From: Sessilibacter corallicola
GTDB taxonomy: Bacteria > Pseudomonadota > Gammaproteobacteria > Pseudomonadales > Cellvibrionaceae
Assembly (NCBI RefSeq): GCF_021290925.1
Contig: NZ_JAJSLX010000001.1
Span: 1,612,001-1,676,000, forward strand
DNA length: 64,000 bases
Direction: 5' to 3'
Shown: positions 19,350-31,330 of the stretch, piece after piece
Layout of the letters: every line of letters begins with the position of its first letter
How positions within the stretch are numbered: the first letter of the stretch is position 1
The notes under the pieces: model-generated
Database searches by the model: none
The model's input: only the letters and a program-made list of their open reading frames with translations
Told to the model about the DNA's origin: nothing
Position numbers and translations under genes: made by a program

Positions 19350-20894
19350 TTACCAGGTCTGAGTGGCCTTAAAGTTTTCAAGTGCGGATTTGAACGCAGA
19401 TTCGATTTCGTCGTTGTAACTACCTGAATCAACGATCTTGGCCATTAACTCGCCATGCTCTGAATTCATGTATGAAATCAACGCAGATTCGAATGAACCA
19501 ATTTTCGCAACTTCGATATCTTTTAAGAAACCTTCGTTAGCCGCGTAAAGCAATACACCCATTTCAGCGATAGAAAGAGGTTGGAATTGCTTCTGCTTCA
19601 TCAACTCAGTTACACGCTCACCGTGATCAAGCTGAGCTTTTGTCGCATCATCAAGGTCAGAGGCAAACTGAGAGAACGCAGCCAATTCACGATACTGTGC
19701 AAGTGCGGTACGAATACCACCAGACAGCTTCTTAACGATCTTAGTCTGTGCAGAACCACCTACACGAGATACAGAAATACCGGCGTTCATCGCAGGACGG
19801 ATACCTGAGTTGAACAAGTCAGTTTCCAAGAAGATCTGACCATCGGTAATTGAGATCACGTTGGTCGGTACGAACGCAGATACGTCACCGGCTTGTGTTT
19901 CAATAATCGGTAGAGCAGTCAAAGAACCGGTTTGGCCTTTAACTTCACCGTTAGTGAATTTTTCTACGTAATCAGCGTTTACACGTGATGCGCGCTCTAG
20001 CAAACGAGAGTGCAAGTAGAAAACGTCACCTGGGTATGCTTCACGACCTGGAGGACGACGTAGCAACAATGAAATTTGACGGTAAGCCCAAGCTTGTTTG
20101 GTCAAATCATCATAGATGATCAATGCGTCTTCGCCGCGATCGCGGAAATATTCGCCCATAGTACAACCGGCAAACGGAGCCAAGAACTGCATAGATGCTG
20201 GATCAGAAGCAGTTGCTGCAACCACAACGGTGTGGTCCATAGCGCCGTGCTCTTCTAGCTTACGTACAACCGCAGCAACAGAAGAAGCTTTTTGACCTAC
20301 GGCTACGTAGATACATTTAATGCCAGTGTTTTTCTGGTTGATGATGGCGTCAACTGCGATAGCAGTTTTACCTGTCTGACGGTCACCAATGATCAATTCA
20401 CGTTGGCCGCGACCAACAGGAACCATGGCGTCAACCGCTTTAAGACCAAGCTGTACTGGCTGATCAACACCTTGACGTGCGATTACACCAGGAGCGATTT
20501 TTTCAATCGCGTCGGTCATGGTAGTTTTTAGTGGACCTTTACCGTCGATTGGATTACCCAATGCGTCGACAACGCGGCCCAACATTTCATTACCAACAGG
20601 TACTTCAAGAATACGACCAGTACACTTACATGTTTGGCCTTCGGCAACTGTTTGGTAGTCGCCAAGAATTACTGCACCAACAGAGTCTTGCTCTAAGTTA
20701 AGTGCCAAACCGTATACGCCGCCTTCGAATTCGATCATCTCACCGTACATGGCTTCTGCAAGACCGTGAATGCGAATAATACCGTCGGTTACGGATACGA
20801 CCGTGCCCTCGTTTTGGGCTTCGGATTTCACATCAAGAGAATCGATACGTCCCTTGATGATTTCACTGATTTCAGAAGGGTTCAGTTGCTGCAT
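19350..20894 (-). CDS. atpA: ATP synthase F1 subunit alpha
   Basis: The non-catalytic nucleotide-binding alpha subunit, 514 residues. Walker A is GDRQTGKT near residue 170, and the [19 protein letters not shown] signature of alpha is intact. The N-terminus [17 protein letters not shown] is the usual helix that contacts subunit delta. Length is as in E. coli. It follows atpH after 20 bases. Confidence 0.98.
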   Translation of the reverse strand: MQQLNPSEISEIIKGRIDSLDVKSEAQNEGTVVSVTDGIIRIHGLAEAMYGEMIEFEGGVYGLALNLEQDSVGAVILGDYQTVAEGQTCKCTGRILEVPVGNEMLGRVVDALGNPIDGKGPLKTTMTDAIEKIAPGVIARQGVDQPVQLGLKAVDAMVPVGRGQRELIIGDRQTGKTAIAVDAIINQKNTGIKCIYVAVGQKASSVAAVVRKLEEHGAMDHTVVVAATASDPASMQFLAPFAGCTMGEYFRDRGEDALIIYDDLTKQAWAYRQISLLLRRPPGREAYPGDVFYLHSRLLERASRVNADYVEKFTNGEVKGQTGSLTALPIIETQAGDVSAFVPTNVISITDGQIFLETDLFNSGIRPAMNAGISVSRVGGSAQTKIVKKLSGGIRTALAQYRELAAFSQFASDLDDATKAQLDHGERVTELMKQKQFQPLSIAEMGVLLYAANEGFLKDIEVAKIGSFESALISYMNSEHGELMAKIVDSGSYNDEIESAFKSALENFKATQTW

Positions 20895-20914
20895 GCTAGT
20901 TCCTACCCTATAAA

Positions 20915-21451
20915 TTAGGCGTTCATTGCTTCGGCGAGTTTGGCGAGGCGACCTTTAATGGATTCATCAATCACGGTATCTCCGGCGCGAATAACCACAC
21001 CACCGATAAGACTAGAATCCACCGAACCTTGTACCTTTACTTCTCGGCCAAGATTGGTCTTAAGCGCTTGCGCCAATTTGTCTAGGGTTGTTTCTGATAA
21101 TTCAAAGGCACTGGCAACATCCACTTCAACGGATTGTTCAAGCTGTGCTTTAAATTGTTCGTAAAGATCAGAAATCTGTGGGAGTAACCCAAGACGTTTA
21201 TTCGCCGCCAGATTGCGGATAAAGTTTTGACCTTTGTCATTAATGGCATCGCCACAAACATCGACAAAGGTTTCGCCTTTCTGCGCTGCGGTTAGCGTAG
21301 GAGAAGCCAGCACTTTGGCTACGGTATCGGATTGCGATACTGCAGCTGCAACCGACAACATTTCCGCCCAGTTACCCAATGCATTGGCATCTTTTGCAAA
21401 TTCAAAAGCTGCTTTTGCGTAGGGGCGGGCTAGTGTCGTGAGTTCAGCCAT
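20915..21451 (-). CDS. atpH: ATP synthase F1 subunit delta
   Basis: Subunit delta, 178 residues, which links the top of F1 to the peripheral stalk. It begins [18 protein letters not shown], typical of the N-terminal helical domain, and ends with the family beta pattern [27 protein letters not shown]. Eleven bases separate it from the upstream atpF. Confidence 0.95.
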   Translation of the reverse strand: MAELTTLARPYAKAAFEFAKDANALGNWAEMLSVAAAVSQSDTVAKVLASPTLTAAQKGETFVDVCGDAINDKGQNFIRNLAANKRLGLLPQISDLYEQFKAQLEQSVEVDVASAFELSETTLDKLAQALKTNLGREVKVQGSVDSSLIGGVVIRAGDTVIDESIKGRLAKLAEAMNA

Positions 21452-21462
21452 AATCTCCTCGC

Positions 21463-21933
21463 TTATAGTTCGCCGGCCAGCTTATTTACCAATTCGGTAT
21501 TAGCGGCCTCGTCGATGTTCGATTGCAGTACTTTTTCAGCACCAGCGATCGCCAATGCAGCAACTTTAGAGCGAAGTTCTTCTTTGGCACGGTTCGCCAT
21601 TTGTTCAACTTCTGCTTCGGCAGCAGCTTTAATGCGGTCTGCTTCAGCGGTTGCTTGTTGCTTGGCTTCATCAACGATTTGATTAGCGCGTTTGTTTGCT
21701 TGATCAAGAATGGACGCAGCTTGCTCTTTTGCTTCGTGCAATTTTTTGGTCGCTTCTTTCTGAGCAAGCTCCAAATCTTTGTCTGCACGATCAGCGGCTT
21801 CTAAGCCCGCAGCAATTTTCTGCTCGCGCTCTTCCATTACGTTGATCAACGCAGGCCATACATACTTCCAGCAAAATGCGATGAAGATGAGGAAGGTAAT
21901 GGACTGACCAATGAGTGTTAAGTTGATATTCAT
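21463..21933 (-). CDS. atpF: ATP synthase Fo subunit b
   Basis: Subunit b, 156 residues, forming the peripheral stalk as a dimer. One N-terminal membrane segment ([23 protein letters not shown]) is followed by a long charged Ala/Glu/Lys-rich coiled coil through the rest of the protein. Length equals that of E. coli b. Operon position between atpE and atpH is standard. Confidence 0.96.
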   Translation of the reverse strand: MNINLTLIGQSITFLIFIAFCWKYVWPALINVMEEREQKIAAGLEAADRADKDLELAQKEATKKLHEAKEQAASILDQANKRANQIVDEAKQQATAEADRIKAAAEAEVEQMANRAKEELRSKVAALAIAGAEKVLQSNIDEAANTELVNKLAGEL

Positions 21934-21983
21934 ATCAACACCTCTTGCTTAATGAATGAATGGATTTAAGCAATTAAAGCGAA

Positions 21984-22241
<258 letters not shown>

Positions 22242-22342
22242 CTACTTTTAAGTTTTAAAAAAATAAAATTGTGAATTAAAAAATTGTTTCTTCCAGGCGA
22301 TACCAGACCCCGCTCATGCGCGGTCTGGAAATCAAATAAGAC

Positions 22343-23281
<939 letters not shown>

Positions 23282-23421
23282 CTAAAAAGTAAAAAATATT
23301 CTTCTAGCCCTGGCTACTCGATTTCGTGAATATAAATATTCTTCGTATTTTTTGGAGTAATACACCAGAGGTTCGGTCAACTCGCAGCTTGCAGTAATGA
23401 TTCACTTCAATAAAAGCCAAA

Positions 23422-23808
23422 TTATTTTGGCTTTGCAGTTACCATCTTGGCGGTAACGATCCAGTGAATTCCTGTAGCAACGATAAACGCGCCGAACAAG
23501 GCCGCACTGTGTAATGGCTTGACGAGCAAAAACACCAGAGCGAACCCTACTAAGGTGAGAGTGAACTTTCCCATCTCACCTCGATAAATACTATGTAAGG
23601 CGATGCTTGCCTGACGCGATCCCATAAAACGAAACGCATAGAAAGCAAAATAAACATTTGGCAAAACAACTAAAGAACCACCGAGGAATGCGGAGTAGGA
23701 CAACACGTTATCCACAGGCCAAAGAACGCAACAAATTGCAATCAATAGAATAAGCTGGATTAAGCTCGCTCTAAAAACTGGTGGCCTTTTTATACTACCT
23801 TGGTTCAT
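23422..23808 (-). CDS. atpI: ATP synthase assembly protein AtpI
   Basis: A membrane protein of 128 residues with four hydrophobic helices, first gene of the atp operon. Family members help assemble the c-ring or transport magnesium. The frame is open up to 23985, but the extra 59 residues are hydrophilic and not family-like, and the ATG at 23808 gives the normal length of about 130. There is no strong ribosome site before it, so the start is the weakest part of this call. Confidence 0.85.
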   Translation of the reverse strand: MNQGSIKRPPVFRASLIQLILLIAICCVLWPVDNVLSYSAFLGGSLVVLPNVYFAFYAFRFMGSRQASIALHSIYRGEMGKFTLTLVGFALVFLLVKPLHSAALFGAFIVATGIHWIVTAKMVTAKPK

Positions 23809-24491
23809 AACACGGGTGAACTCGTCAGAACAGTAACTGAACAGGTTCTGCCTAATCCCTCGGTAACCACACAACAGTTTGTTTTGGCTTCTGATTTTCT
23901 CGGCAAATACGCCCTTTAATTGTGCCTTTTTCCCTGCTGGGTAAAGAGCGTCGCGAATTATAGGGTTAAACCTGCTCGGGTTCAATAAACCCTAATACGA
24001 ATAATTCAGCCTAAAGTTGAAATTTTGTCTTTAAAAATCAAAATTTTATTGAGGATGCGTGACAAAAAAATACGAACGATATTTCAACCAAACCGATATT
24101 TTCGCACACTATGGCAACAGCGAGATATTATTTGTAAGTATTTACTCACCCTGCAAGTTCTAGAAATTAAGGATATGCAGAGTTCAGAACACGGCAAAGA
24201 CAGTAGCGGGGCGAGCGGAAAATCGACGGTATTTACACCAGCTGACCGCGATTAAATTCGGTGATATTTAAAGGGATAGGTTACACCAAAGTATAATACG
24301 GATTATGATACTTTTTCATAAACCCAATGTTTCTTGCTTTATTGCCGTGCATAAAGAACGGGATTATCGCTATTTATTGCGAGTTGTGCACAGATATCGA
24401 ACTGCAGTAAGAAAAATGTTTAGAGGGGATAGTAGGCTGTGAGTAACTCTAAAAGTTACTCACAAGCGATGTTACTAAAGGCAGGTCTTAA
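23809..24491. other. Intergenic region between parB and atpI
   Basis: About 680 bases without a convincing gene. It must contain the end of the parB transcript and the promoter of the atp operon. It holds an AT-rich inverted repeat (24020-24027 with 24039-24046), a plus-strand hairpin with AAAGTAT/ATACTTT arms at 24288-24314 followed by T residues, and a perfect hairpin at 24438-24464. A 26-codon plus-strand frame (24175-24255) with AAGGAT close to its ATG is noted but unproven. Confidence 0.5.
24438..24464 (-). terminator. Stem-loop after parB
   Basis: Perfect eleven-base arms, TGTGAGTAACT at 24438-24448 and AGTTACTCACA at 24454-24464, with a five-base loop, 28 bases past the parB stop. There is no T-run on the minus strand, so it may protect the transcript end rather than terminate by itself. 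Confidence 0.55.
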
Positions 24492-25415
24492 TTAATCGTC
24501 GTTCGTGGAATACTGCAAATGCGCCAATATTCCGTCCAATTCATCTAAGTTGGTGTATTTCAAAACCAGCTTACCAGCCCCTTTGGCTGAGTGCTGTATC
24601 GTTACCGGCACACCGACTTTTTCAGATAATCCCTGTTCCAGGTTTTTTAAATCTGGGCTTTGACGCTCCAACGGCAGTGATTCTTGAGATTGCGCCTGAG
24701 TTTTTCTCACCAGTGCTTCGGTTTGTCGAACCGACAAGCCTCTACCCACAACCTGTTCAGCAATATCGCGCTGGCTGCTTGCCTCAAGCGTTAATAACGC
24801 CCGTGCATGACCCATTTCAATGTCACCATTTTCCAGCAAGCGTTTTACTTCATCGCACAGTGACAACAAACGAAGTAAATTCGTTACAGTCGTCCTCGAT
24901 TTTCCAACGGCTTCGGCAACCTCTTGATGGGTTAACTCAAACTCATCTTGCAATCGTTTGAGCGCGAACGCTTCTTCCATCGGATTTAAATCTTCGCGCT
25001 GAATGTTTTCGATCAAAGCCATTGCAATGGCGGCATCGTCGGAAACATCGCGAATAATCGCTGGGATTTTATCCAATTGAGCCAGTTGAGTAGCGCGCCA
25101 ACGTCGCTCACCAGCGATAATTTCATACCGATCTTTGGCAACAGTGCGAACCACAATCGGTTGCATCACACCTTGTACCTTGATGGAATCGGCCAGTTCT
25201 TGCAGCGCTTCTTGGTTCATATCGCGCCGGGGCTGATATTTGCCACGCTGGATAAACTCAACGGGTAATTCTACGAAGGTGCCTTCGGGACCTGGATCAG
25301 ACGAGGTAACGGCTTCAATCGCTTCGCTGACGGTCGATGAAGGTTTTTGATTTGCACTGGCTCCGCCGAGCAGTGCATCTAGCCCACGACCTAGGCCTTT
25401 TCGTTTCGCTGCCAT
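24492..25415 (-). CDS. parB: Chromosome partitioning protein ParB
   Basis: A protein of 307 residues that binds parS, spreads along DNA as a CTP-dependent clamp and acts with ParA to segregate origins. The N-terminus KRKGLGRGLDALLGG is the ParA-interacting segment. The ParB/Srx domain has RRDMNQEALQELADSI, AGERRWRA and ENIQREDLNPMEEA; a helix-turn-helix follows (LTHQEVAEAVGKSRTTVTNLLRLL), then a dimerisation tail. Two exact parS sites are found in recF in this window. Confidence 0.97.
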   Translation of the reverse strand: MAAKRKGLGRGLDALLGGASANQKPSSTVSEAIEAVTSSDPGPEGTFVELPVEFIQRGKYQPRRDMNQEALQELADSIKVQGVMQPIVVRTVAKDRYEIIAGERRWRATQLAQLDKIPAIIRDVSDDAAIAMALIENIQREDLNPMEEAFALKRLQDEFELTHQEVAEAVGKSRTTVTNLLRLLSLCDEVKRLLENGDIEMGHARALLTLEASSQRDIAEQVVGRGLSVRQTEALVRKTQAQSQESLPLERQSPDLKNLEQGLSEKVGVPVTIQHSAKGAGKLVLKYTNLDELDGILAHLQYSTNDD

Positions 25416-25515
25416 GTTTAAAGTATTTTTTGCTAATTAGTAGTTAATGCGGTTGACGGTGTTAATGGAAAACACCTAACTCTAGTGCACGGGAATCTCG
25501 GGTTAACTCAGTGGC

Positions 25516-26316
25516 TTAACCTACTTCGGCCTCAACCGGTGAGGCGGCAACGTGCCGGCGTTGCATTTCTGCGGCCAGAGCTAAATACGCGATGGCCCCT
25601 TTGGATTGTCGATCATAGGCGAGCACCGGCAAACCGTGGCTGGGAGCTTCTGCCAAACGCACATTTCTTGGAATGCAGGTTCGGTAGAGACGTTCGCCAA
25701 AGTGATGAGAGAGCTGTGCTGACACGTCGTTGGTCAAACTGTTGCGAGGGTCGTACATGGTTCGCAATATGCCCTCAATGTACAGTTTTGGGTTGGTGTA
25801 ACCCTGAATTTGCTCGATCGTGCTCAACAGCGCCGACAATCCCTCCAGCGCGTAGTATTCACACTGCATCGGGATAATTACGCCATCGCAAGCAGTGAGT
25901 GCGTTGACGGTGAGCATATTGAGCGAGGGAGGGCAGTCAATCAGAATGTAATCGTAATTGTCTTTAACGCGTTTTAACGCCTTTCTCAAACGCATTTCGC
26001 GGTTATCGAATTCCAACAATTGCACTTCAGCAGCGGTGAGATCACCATTGGCAGGCAGCACATCGTAGCCGCCTTCGGTCGTTACGATTGCTTCGCTGGT
26101 ATCGACGCTGGTCACTAAAACATCGTACACAGAAATTTCTAGATCATTTTTACTTACCCCAGAGCCCATAGTGGCGTTGCCCTGAGGGTCCAAATCGACC
26201 AGCAATACGGACTTTTTTGTCGCCGCCAAGGACGCGGATAAGTTTACACACGTTGTGGTTTTACCCACGCCACCTTTTTGGTTGGTAATGGCGAAAACGC
26301 GATTCAAATTAGTCAC
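25516..26316 (-). CDS. parA: Chromosome partitioning ATPase ParA
   Basis: A ParA/Soj ATPase of up to 266 residues that dimerises on DNA with ATP and is stimulated by ParB. The deviant Walker motif is KGGVGKTT, with DLDPQGNATMGSG and LIDCPPSLNMLTVNAL. The frame begins with GTG at 26316; however AGGTGA overlaps that codon and sits well for a TTG at 26307, which would give NRVFAITNQKGG, closer to the usual ParA start. Coordinates keep the longer form. parB follows 100 bases later. Confidence 0.95.
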   Translation of the reverse strand: MTNLNRVFAITNQKGGVGKTTTCVNLSASLAATKKSVLLVDLDPQGNATMGSGVSKNDLEISVYDVLVTSVDTSEAIVTTEGGYDVLPANGDLTAAEVQLLEFDNREMRLRKALKRVKDNYDYILIDCPPSLNMLTVNALTACDGVIIPMQCEYYALEGLSALLSTIEQIQGYTNPKLYIEGILRTMYDPRNSLTNDVSAQLSHHFGERLYRTCIPRNVRLAEAPSHGLPVLAYDRQSKGAIAYLALAAEMQRRHVAASPVEAEVG

Positions 26317-26510
26317 CTATAAATGTGTGGTTTTGATCTTTTTAATTATGCTTGCAAACCCAGACCCAAATAAACCACGTGGGTTTTATTTTTATCGGTT
26401 TATCATCAAATGTTGGAAAATGGAGTAGCGGCCAGACTATCAGTTTTTCGATGGTGAGTATTTGCACACCTTCGAGCATTTTGAAACTCTATCGGTTAAA
26501 TCTTCAACAT

Positions 26511-27152
26511 TCAGCCTTTCACAATGGCAAGCAAATGTCGTTCGCCGTCTTCATCAGGCACTTCGATAGAGCGACAGTGTTGCACAGTATACTCATCAGG
26601 CAAAGCGTCTATCTCGGTTGTCGGAAACTGGCCTTTCATCGCCCAAAAAACACCGCTGTCATCCACCAGGTGTTTGCAGTAGTTAATCATGTCTTCCAAG
26701 CTCGCAAACGCGCGACTGATAACCCCTTGATAAGGTGTTTCAGGAACATGGCTTTCGACTCGACAGTTATGAATTTCTACATTAGCTAGTTCTAGTTCTA
26801 GTTTAACTTGAACTAAAAATCGAGTTTTTTTGCCATTGCTGTCCAACAACGATAGCTGCCAAGACGGGCGCATGATCGCCAGGGGAATTCCCGGCAAGCC
26901 ACCGCCAGTGCCGACATCGATCATTCGATAATCACTGAGATCAGGCAATAAATTCAACACTGACAAGCTGTCGACGATATGACGATCAATAATGCTCGGT
27001 AAATCTCGAATGGCGGATAAGTTATACGCTTTATTCCACTTGTGAAACAACTGTGCATAACTCACCAATTGCTCGATCTGATGCGCCGAGCATTGCACGC
27101 CCAGCCGTTTTAGGCGAGCGGTCAGAAATTTGTGGGGGTCGAATGCACTCAT
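26511..27152 (-). CDS. rsmG: 16S rRNA m7G527 methyltransferase RsmG
   Basis: A SAM-dependent methyltransferase of 213 residues that methylates G527 of 16S rRNA. The SAM-binding motif is [17 protein letters not shown], with family features [17 protein letters not shown] and [11 protein letters not shown]. It overlaps the mnmG stop by four bases (ATGA), so the two genes are translationally coupled, as in most gammaproteobacteria. Confidence 0.96.
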   Translation of the reverse strand: MSAFDPHKFLTARLKRLGVQCSAHQIEQLVSYAQLFHKWNKAYNLSAIRDLPSIIDRHIVDSLSVLNLLPDLSDYRMIDVGTGGGLPGIPLAIMRPSWQLSLLDSNGKKTRFLVQVKLELELANVEIHNCRVESHVPETPYQGVISRAFASLEDMINYCKHLVDDSGVFWAMKGQFPTTEIDALPDEYTVQHCRSIEVPDEDGERHLLAIVKG

Positions 27153-29038
27153 ACAACGTCGGCCTTTTTCAATGCGCCACGTTTTTTCAGATAGATTAAC
27201 AACAGCGAAATTGCCGCCGGAGTGATACCGGGTAATCGCGACGCACGTGCCAGCGTCTGTGGTTTGGCTTCTTTGAGCTTTTGCGTCAGCTCGTTCGATA
27301 AACCTTGCACTGAATCGTAGTCAAAGTCTTCGGGAATCAAGGTATTTTCGTGCTGACGTAAGCGTTCAATGTCTTGCTGCTGACGCTCAATGTAGCCTGA
27401 GTATTTAGCTGCAATTTCGACTTGTTCGGCAACTTGCGGTTCGACCTCAACATTGCCTTTGAGGCAGCCAATATCTCGGTAGGTCAGCTCGGGGCGCTTA
27501 AGCAAATCCAACAAACTGTATTCCCGAGTTAACGGTGCCGACAGTTTAGGTTCGAGTAATTTTGCCTCGGCACTGCCCGCTTGAATCCAGGTAGATTTCA
27601 TTCGCTGATGCTCAACAGCCACTTGCTCGCGCTTGTCACTGAATACCTGCCAGCGTTCATCGTCGACCAGCCCTAAGTTACGACCAATTTCCGTCAGACG
27701 GACATCAGCGTTGTCTTCACGCAGCATCAAACGGTATTCAGCACGGCTGGTAAACATGCGGTAGGGTTCTTTGGTGCCGAGACTGATCAAATCGTCGATC
27801 ATCACGCCAATGTAGGCTTCATCTCGGCGCGGGCACCAGGGTTCTTTCCCCTGAACCGCCAAAGCGGCGTTGGCCCCGGCAAGTAAGCCTTGAGCGGCCG
27901 CCTCTTCGTAACCGGTGGTGCCGTTGATTTGTCCGGCAAAGTACAAACCTTGGATGTAACGGTTTTCCATGCTGTATTTCAGTTCACGCGGATCGAAGAA
28001 ATCGTACTCGATGGCGTAACCCGGACGCATGATGTGGGCGTTTTCAAATCCCTTAATTGAGTGAACCGCGCGCTGTTGGATATCAAACGGCAAACTTGTG
28101 GATATCCCATTCGGGTATAGCTCGTGGGTGGTTAGACCCTCGGGCTCAATAAAAATCTGGTGGGAATCTTTGTCGGCGAAACGATTAATTTTGTCTTCAA
28201 TGGACGGGCAATAACGGGGGCCAACACCTTCGATAACCCCCGTAAACATGGGCGAGCGCTCGAAACCTTCACGAATAATATCGTGGGTTTGGGCATTGGT
28301 GTGGGTAATCCAGCAGCAGATTTGCTCTGGATGTTGATCGACGTTGCCCAGATACGACATCACCGGCAGTGGTGTATCACCCCATTGTTCTTCCAAGCCA
28401 TCGAAGTTTACGCTGCGAGCGTCGATTCTGGGTGGGGTGCCGGTTTTAAGTCGATCAACCGTAAGCGGCAGTTCTCGTAACCGGTTGGCCAGACCAATCG
28501 AAGGCGGATCGCCTGCGCGACCACCGCTGTAATTTTCCAAGCCGATATGGATTTTACCGCCCAAAAAGGTCCCGGCCGTTAACACCACGGTATCGGCGTA
28601 AAAGCGCACACCCATCTGGGTGATAACACCGATGACTTTGTCGTTTTCAACAATCAGGTCTTCGGCGGCCTGTTGGAAAATATCCAAGTTCTCTTGGTTT
28701 TCGAGAATTTCACGAATGGCGGCTTTGTAGAGTACGCGATCTGCCTGAGCTCGAGTGGCTCTTACTGCGGGCCCTTTGCGAGCGTTGAGTATCCGAAATT
28801 GAATACCGGCGAGGTCCGTGGCCTTGGCCATAGCGCCACCGAGGGCATCGATTTCTTTAACCAGATGACTTTTGCCGATACCACCGATCGCGGGATTACA
28901 AGACATTTGTCCCAGCGTTTCGATGTTGTGGCTAAGTAGCAGGGTAGAACACCCCATTCTTGCTGCCGCAAGGCAGGCTTCGGTACCAGCGTGACCGCCG
29001 CCGATCACAATAACTTGATAGCGCTTTTGAGCTTGCAT
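27149..29038 (-). CDS. mnmG: tRNA uridine-34 carboxymethylaminomethyl enzyme MnmG
   Basis: An FAD enzyme of 629 residues that works with MnmE to place the cmnm5 group on U34 of tRNAs. The FAD site is [19 protein letters not shown], and the family signatures [24 protein letters not shown], and [17 protein letters not shown] are intact. Full length. Its partner gene mnmE lies upstream beyond a 783-base AT-rich gap. Confidence 0.97.
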   Translation of the reverse strand: MQAQKRYQVIVIGGGHAGTEACLAAARMGCSTLLLSHNIETLGQMSCNPAIGGIGKSHLVKEIDALGGAMAKATDLAGIQFRILNARKGPAVRATRAQADRVLYKAAIREILENQENLDIFQQAAEDLIVENDKVIGVITQMGVRFYADTVVLTAGTFLGGKIHIGLENYSGGRAGDPPSIGLANRLRELPLTVDRLKTGTPPRIDARSVNFDGLEEQWGDTPLPVMSYLGNVDQHPEQICCWITHTNAQTHDIIREGFERSPMFTGVIEGVGPRYCPSIEDKINRFADKDSHQIFIEPEGLTTHELYPNGISTSLPFDIQQRAVHSIKGFENAHIMRPGYAIEYDFFDPRELKYSMENRYIQGLYFAGQINGTTGYEEAAAQGLLAGANAALAVQGKEPWCPRRDEAYIGVMIDDLISLGTKEPYRMFTSRAEYRLMLREDNADVRLTEIGRNLGLVDDERWQVFSDKREQVAVEHQRMKSTWIQAGSAEAKLLEPKLSAPLTREYSLLDLLKRPELTYRDIGCLKGNVEVEPQVAEQVEIAAKYSGYIERQQQDIERLRQHENTLIPEDFDYDSVQGLSNELTQKLKEAKPQTLARASRLPGITPAAISLLLIYLKKRGALKKADVV

Positions 29039-29821
29039 GAATTCACCGTTCTATCATCACCCACTGATAGGGGCAGATAAAATGAAAAAAGGGCGGCAAT
29101 TATACGGTTTAATTTAATTTGGTCAATTCATCGGCAATCGCGTTTTGATTAATAAATTATTAAATAAATGAATTATTTATATGAATATATATAAAGATGA
29201 TTTTTATAGATGTTATTAGGTCAGCGGGAATTCAAGGATAACTCAATTTTTTTCTTTAAAATCAATAAATTATTGAAATCATAACCCTGTCTATTAACCG
29301 TCATTTTGCTCTTGATTAGTTGCGGGTTAACTGTTGAGGAAACTGGAATAAGTTTTGTTGTTGTGGTTTTCACGGTGAATTTCCCACAAATATGCACCTG
29401 TTATTCGAGGTTTTATTCGATATTGGTATTCAATGAATAAGTCGTTGCTTGTTTTTATACCGCAATAATTAATAAATACGTTAATAAGCTTGTGGATTCT
29501 TGTTCATAACTTAATACCAATGAATAAATATGGGGTTTTCTTGTTAGTTATTTGTCTTTTTTATGTCATAAAGCTTGGTATGTTTTCATGAAAAGAATAA
29601 CTTGTGCGTAGAGCTTACTAACAATCGTGCATATCTCTGTGATTTTATTCATTTAGAGACAGCAGAAGAAAAAATTATCAACAATTGAAAAAAATTTAAT
29701 TATTTATCGGCGGGAGTTTTGATGGCAAAGAACGCCGAGTTTTAGCGTTCTTTTATATGAATAAAGTAATTGCAGTGGCTGTGAATAGGTTTTGAATAAA
29801 GACTTTATCGGTGTGTTTTTA
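29039..29821. other. Long AT-rich intergenic region between mnmE and mnmG
   Basis: Some 780 bases, strikingly AT-rich, with no plausible coding frame. It contains only degenerate DnaA-box-like words (TGTGGATTC near 29491, TGTGAATAG near 29778) and a hairpin near the mnmE end. The region next to mnmG/gidA is the origin site in enterics and Vibrio, so this could be a relict or accessory origin element, but the stronger origin signals are upstream of dnaA. Confidence 0.5.
29727..29753. terminator. Possible terminator after mnmE
   Basis: Nine-base arms AAAGAACGC (29727-29735) and GCGTTCTTT (29745-29753) form a stem-loop about 70 bases past the mnmE stop. A better T-run follows on the plus strand than on the minus strand, so direction is uncertain. 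Confidence 0.45.
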
Positions 29822-31207
29822 TTATTTACCAATACAGAAGCTGGAAAAGATTTCTCCTAATAAATCGTCACTTGAAAACTCGCCGGTAATTTCACTGAGC
29901 GATTCCTGAGCCTGGCGTAGATCTTCTGCCACCAGTTCGCCGGCGTTTGCGCTCAGTAATTGATGGTGCGCTGATTCGACCATTGTTTTTGCTTTTGAAA
30001 GTGCAATCAAATGACGTTCGCGCGCAGTGAAGCCAGTTTCACCGATATTTTTAAAGCCCGCTTGTTGTTTTAGATATTGTTTGAGTTCTTCCAAACCGAT
30101 CCCCGATTTTGCGGACAAACCAAAAATCGCATTGTTATCGTGGTATTTCCCCGGTGTTATTAAACTCAGGTCAATTTTGTTGAGCACAAAACACATTTTA
30201 CTTTGTGCTTGTTGATCGATTCCTAACGCGTTTACTTCTTTGTCCAATTCGGCTTGTAACTGCTCGCCGGTATTGATGGTGGTACTGTCGATTAAAACCA
30301 AAATCACCTGAGCTTTTTCGATTTCGGTTTTTGCCCGTTCTACCCCCATTTTTTCCACAATGTTATCCGTTTCTCGGATACCGGCGGTGTCAGTAACTCT
30401 GATGGGTAAGCCGTCAATTTGAATGTTTTCGTGCAACACATCTCGAGTGGTACCGGCAATGTCAGTAACAATTGCGGTTTCTTGTTGCGATAAGGCATTG
30501 AGGAGGCTGGATTTTCCCGCGTTCGGGCGCCCGGCAATAACAACTTTAAGGCCTTCCTGTAAGAGTGCGCCTTGCTTTGCTTGTTGTTGAATATTAATGA
30601 GGCGTTGATTAATTGTGGATAAATCGTTTTCCACTTTGCCATCAGACAAAAAGTCGATTTCTTCTTCTGGAAAATCGATGGCGGCCTCAACGTACACTCG
30701 CAATTGAATAACCGATTCCACCAAGTTGTTGATCAGTTGTTTGAAGGTCCCTTGCAGAGAAGATAAGGCGTTATCCACAGCGACTTCAGATGCTGCGTCA
30801 ATCAAATCGGCCACAGCTTCGGCCTGGGTTAAATCCATTTTGTCGTTGATAAAGGCACGCTTAGAAAATTCGCCGGGCTCGGCCAATCTCGCGCCAAGGG
30901 CGACGACTTCTCTCAACACTCTTTGCAAGATAATCGGACCGCCGTGCCCTTGCAGTTCAACAACATCTTCACCGGTGAAAGAGTGGGGCCCCTTAAAGTA
31001 CAAAACAATCGCTTCATCCAGCACACGGTGGTCACGGTTTTTTAGAAAGCACAATTTGGCGTAGCGGGGCTTCAATGATTCTTGGGTCAGCTGCTGCGCG
31101 ATTGCTAAGGCGTTGTTTCCCGATAGACGAATCACACCAATTCCCGCGCGGCCGTTTGCGGTTGCAATTGCTGCGATCGTATCTGAGTCAGATGCTAATT
31201 TGGCCAT
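29822..31207 (-). CDS. mnmE: tRNA modification GTPase MnmE
   Basis: A GTPase of 461 residues, partner of MnmG in U34 modification. The N-terminal folate-binding domain starts SDTIAAIATANGRAGIGVIRLSG. The G domain has GRPNAGKSSLLNAL, DIAGTTRD, DTAGIRE and NKID. The C-terminus ends FCIGK, the conserved tail with the catalytic cysteine. Expressed after yidC but separated from it by a terminator. Confidence 0.97.
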   Translation of the reverse strand: MAKLASDSDTIAAIATANGRAGIGVIRLSGNNALAIAQQLTQESLKPRYAKLCFLKNRDHRVLDEAIVLYFKGPHSFTGEDVVELQGHGGPIILQRVLREVVALGARLAEPGEFSKRAFINDKMDLTQAEAVADLIDAASEVAVDNALSSLQGTFKQLINNLVESVIQLRVYVEAAIDFPEEEIDFLSDGKVENDLSTINQRLINIQQQAKQGALLQEGLKVVIAGRPNAGKSSLLNALSQQETAIVTDIAGTTRDVLHENIQIDGLPIRVTDTAGIRETDNIVEKMGVERAKTEIEKAQVILVLIDSTTINTGEQLQAELDKEVNALGIDQQAQSKMCFVLNKIDLSLITPGKYHDNNAIFGLSAKSGIGLEELKQYLKQQAGFKNIGETGFTARERHLIALSKAKTMVESAHHQLLSANAGELVAEDLRQAQESLSEITGEFSSDDLLGEIFSSFCIGK

Positions 31208-31282
31208 GTGAAGTCCATCGGTTGGTTAATTTCGGCGCAAGTGTAATCTCTCGCCCGTTGTTTTTCATCCATATTTACGCAT

Positions 31283-31309
31283 AAAAAAAGGCGCCAATCG
31301 GCGCCTTTT
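31283..31309 (-). terminator. Intrinsic terminator after yidC
   Basis: Perfect ten-base arms at 31286-31295 and 31300-31309 (AAAAGGCGCC/GGCGCCTTTT) with a four-base loop. On the minus strand it ends in a run of seven T. It lies 21 bases past the yidC stop and separates it from mnmE. Confidence 0.9.
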
Positions 31310-31330
31310 AGGAGTTCAGTCGAAGCTAAT

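Noticed and set aside
23809-23985. 59-residue N-terminal extension of AtpI
   Set aside because: The extra residues are hydrophilic, have no ribosome site and are not found in the family, whose members are about 130 residues long.
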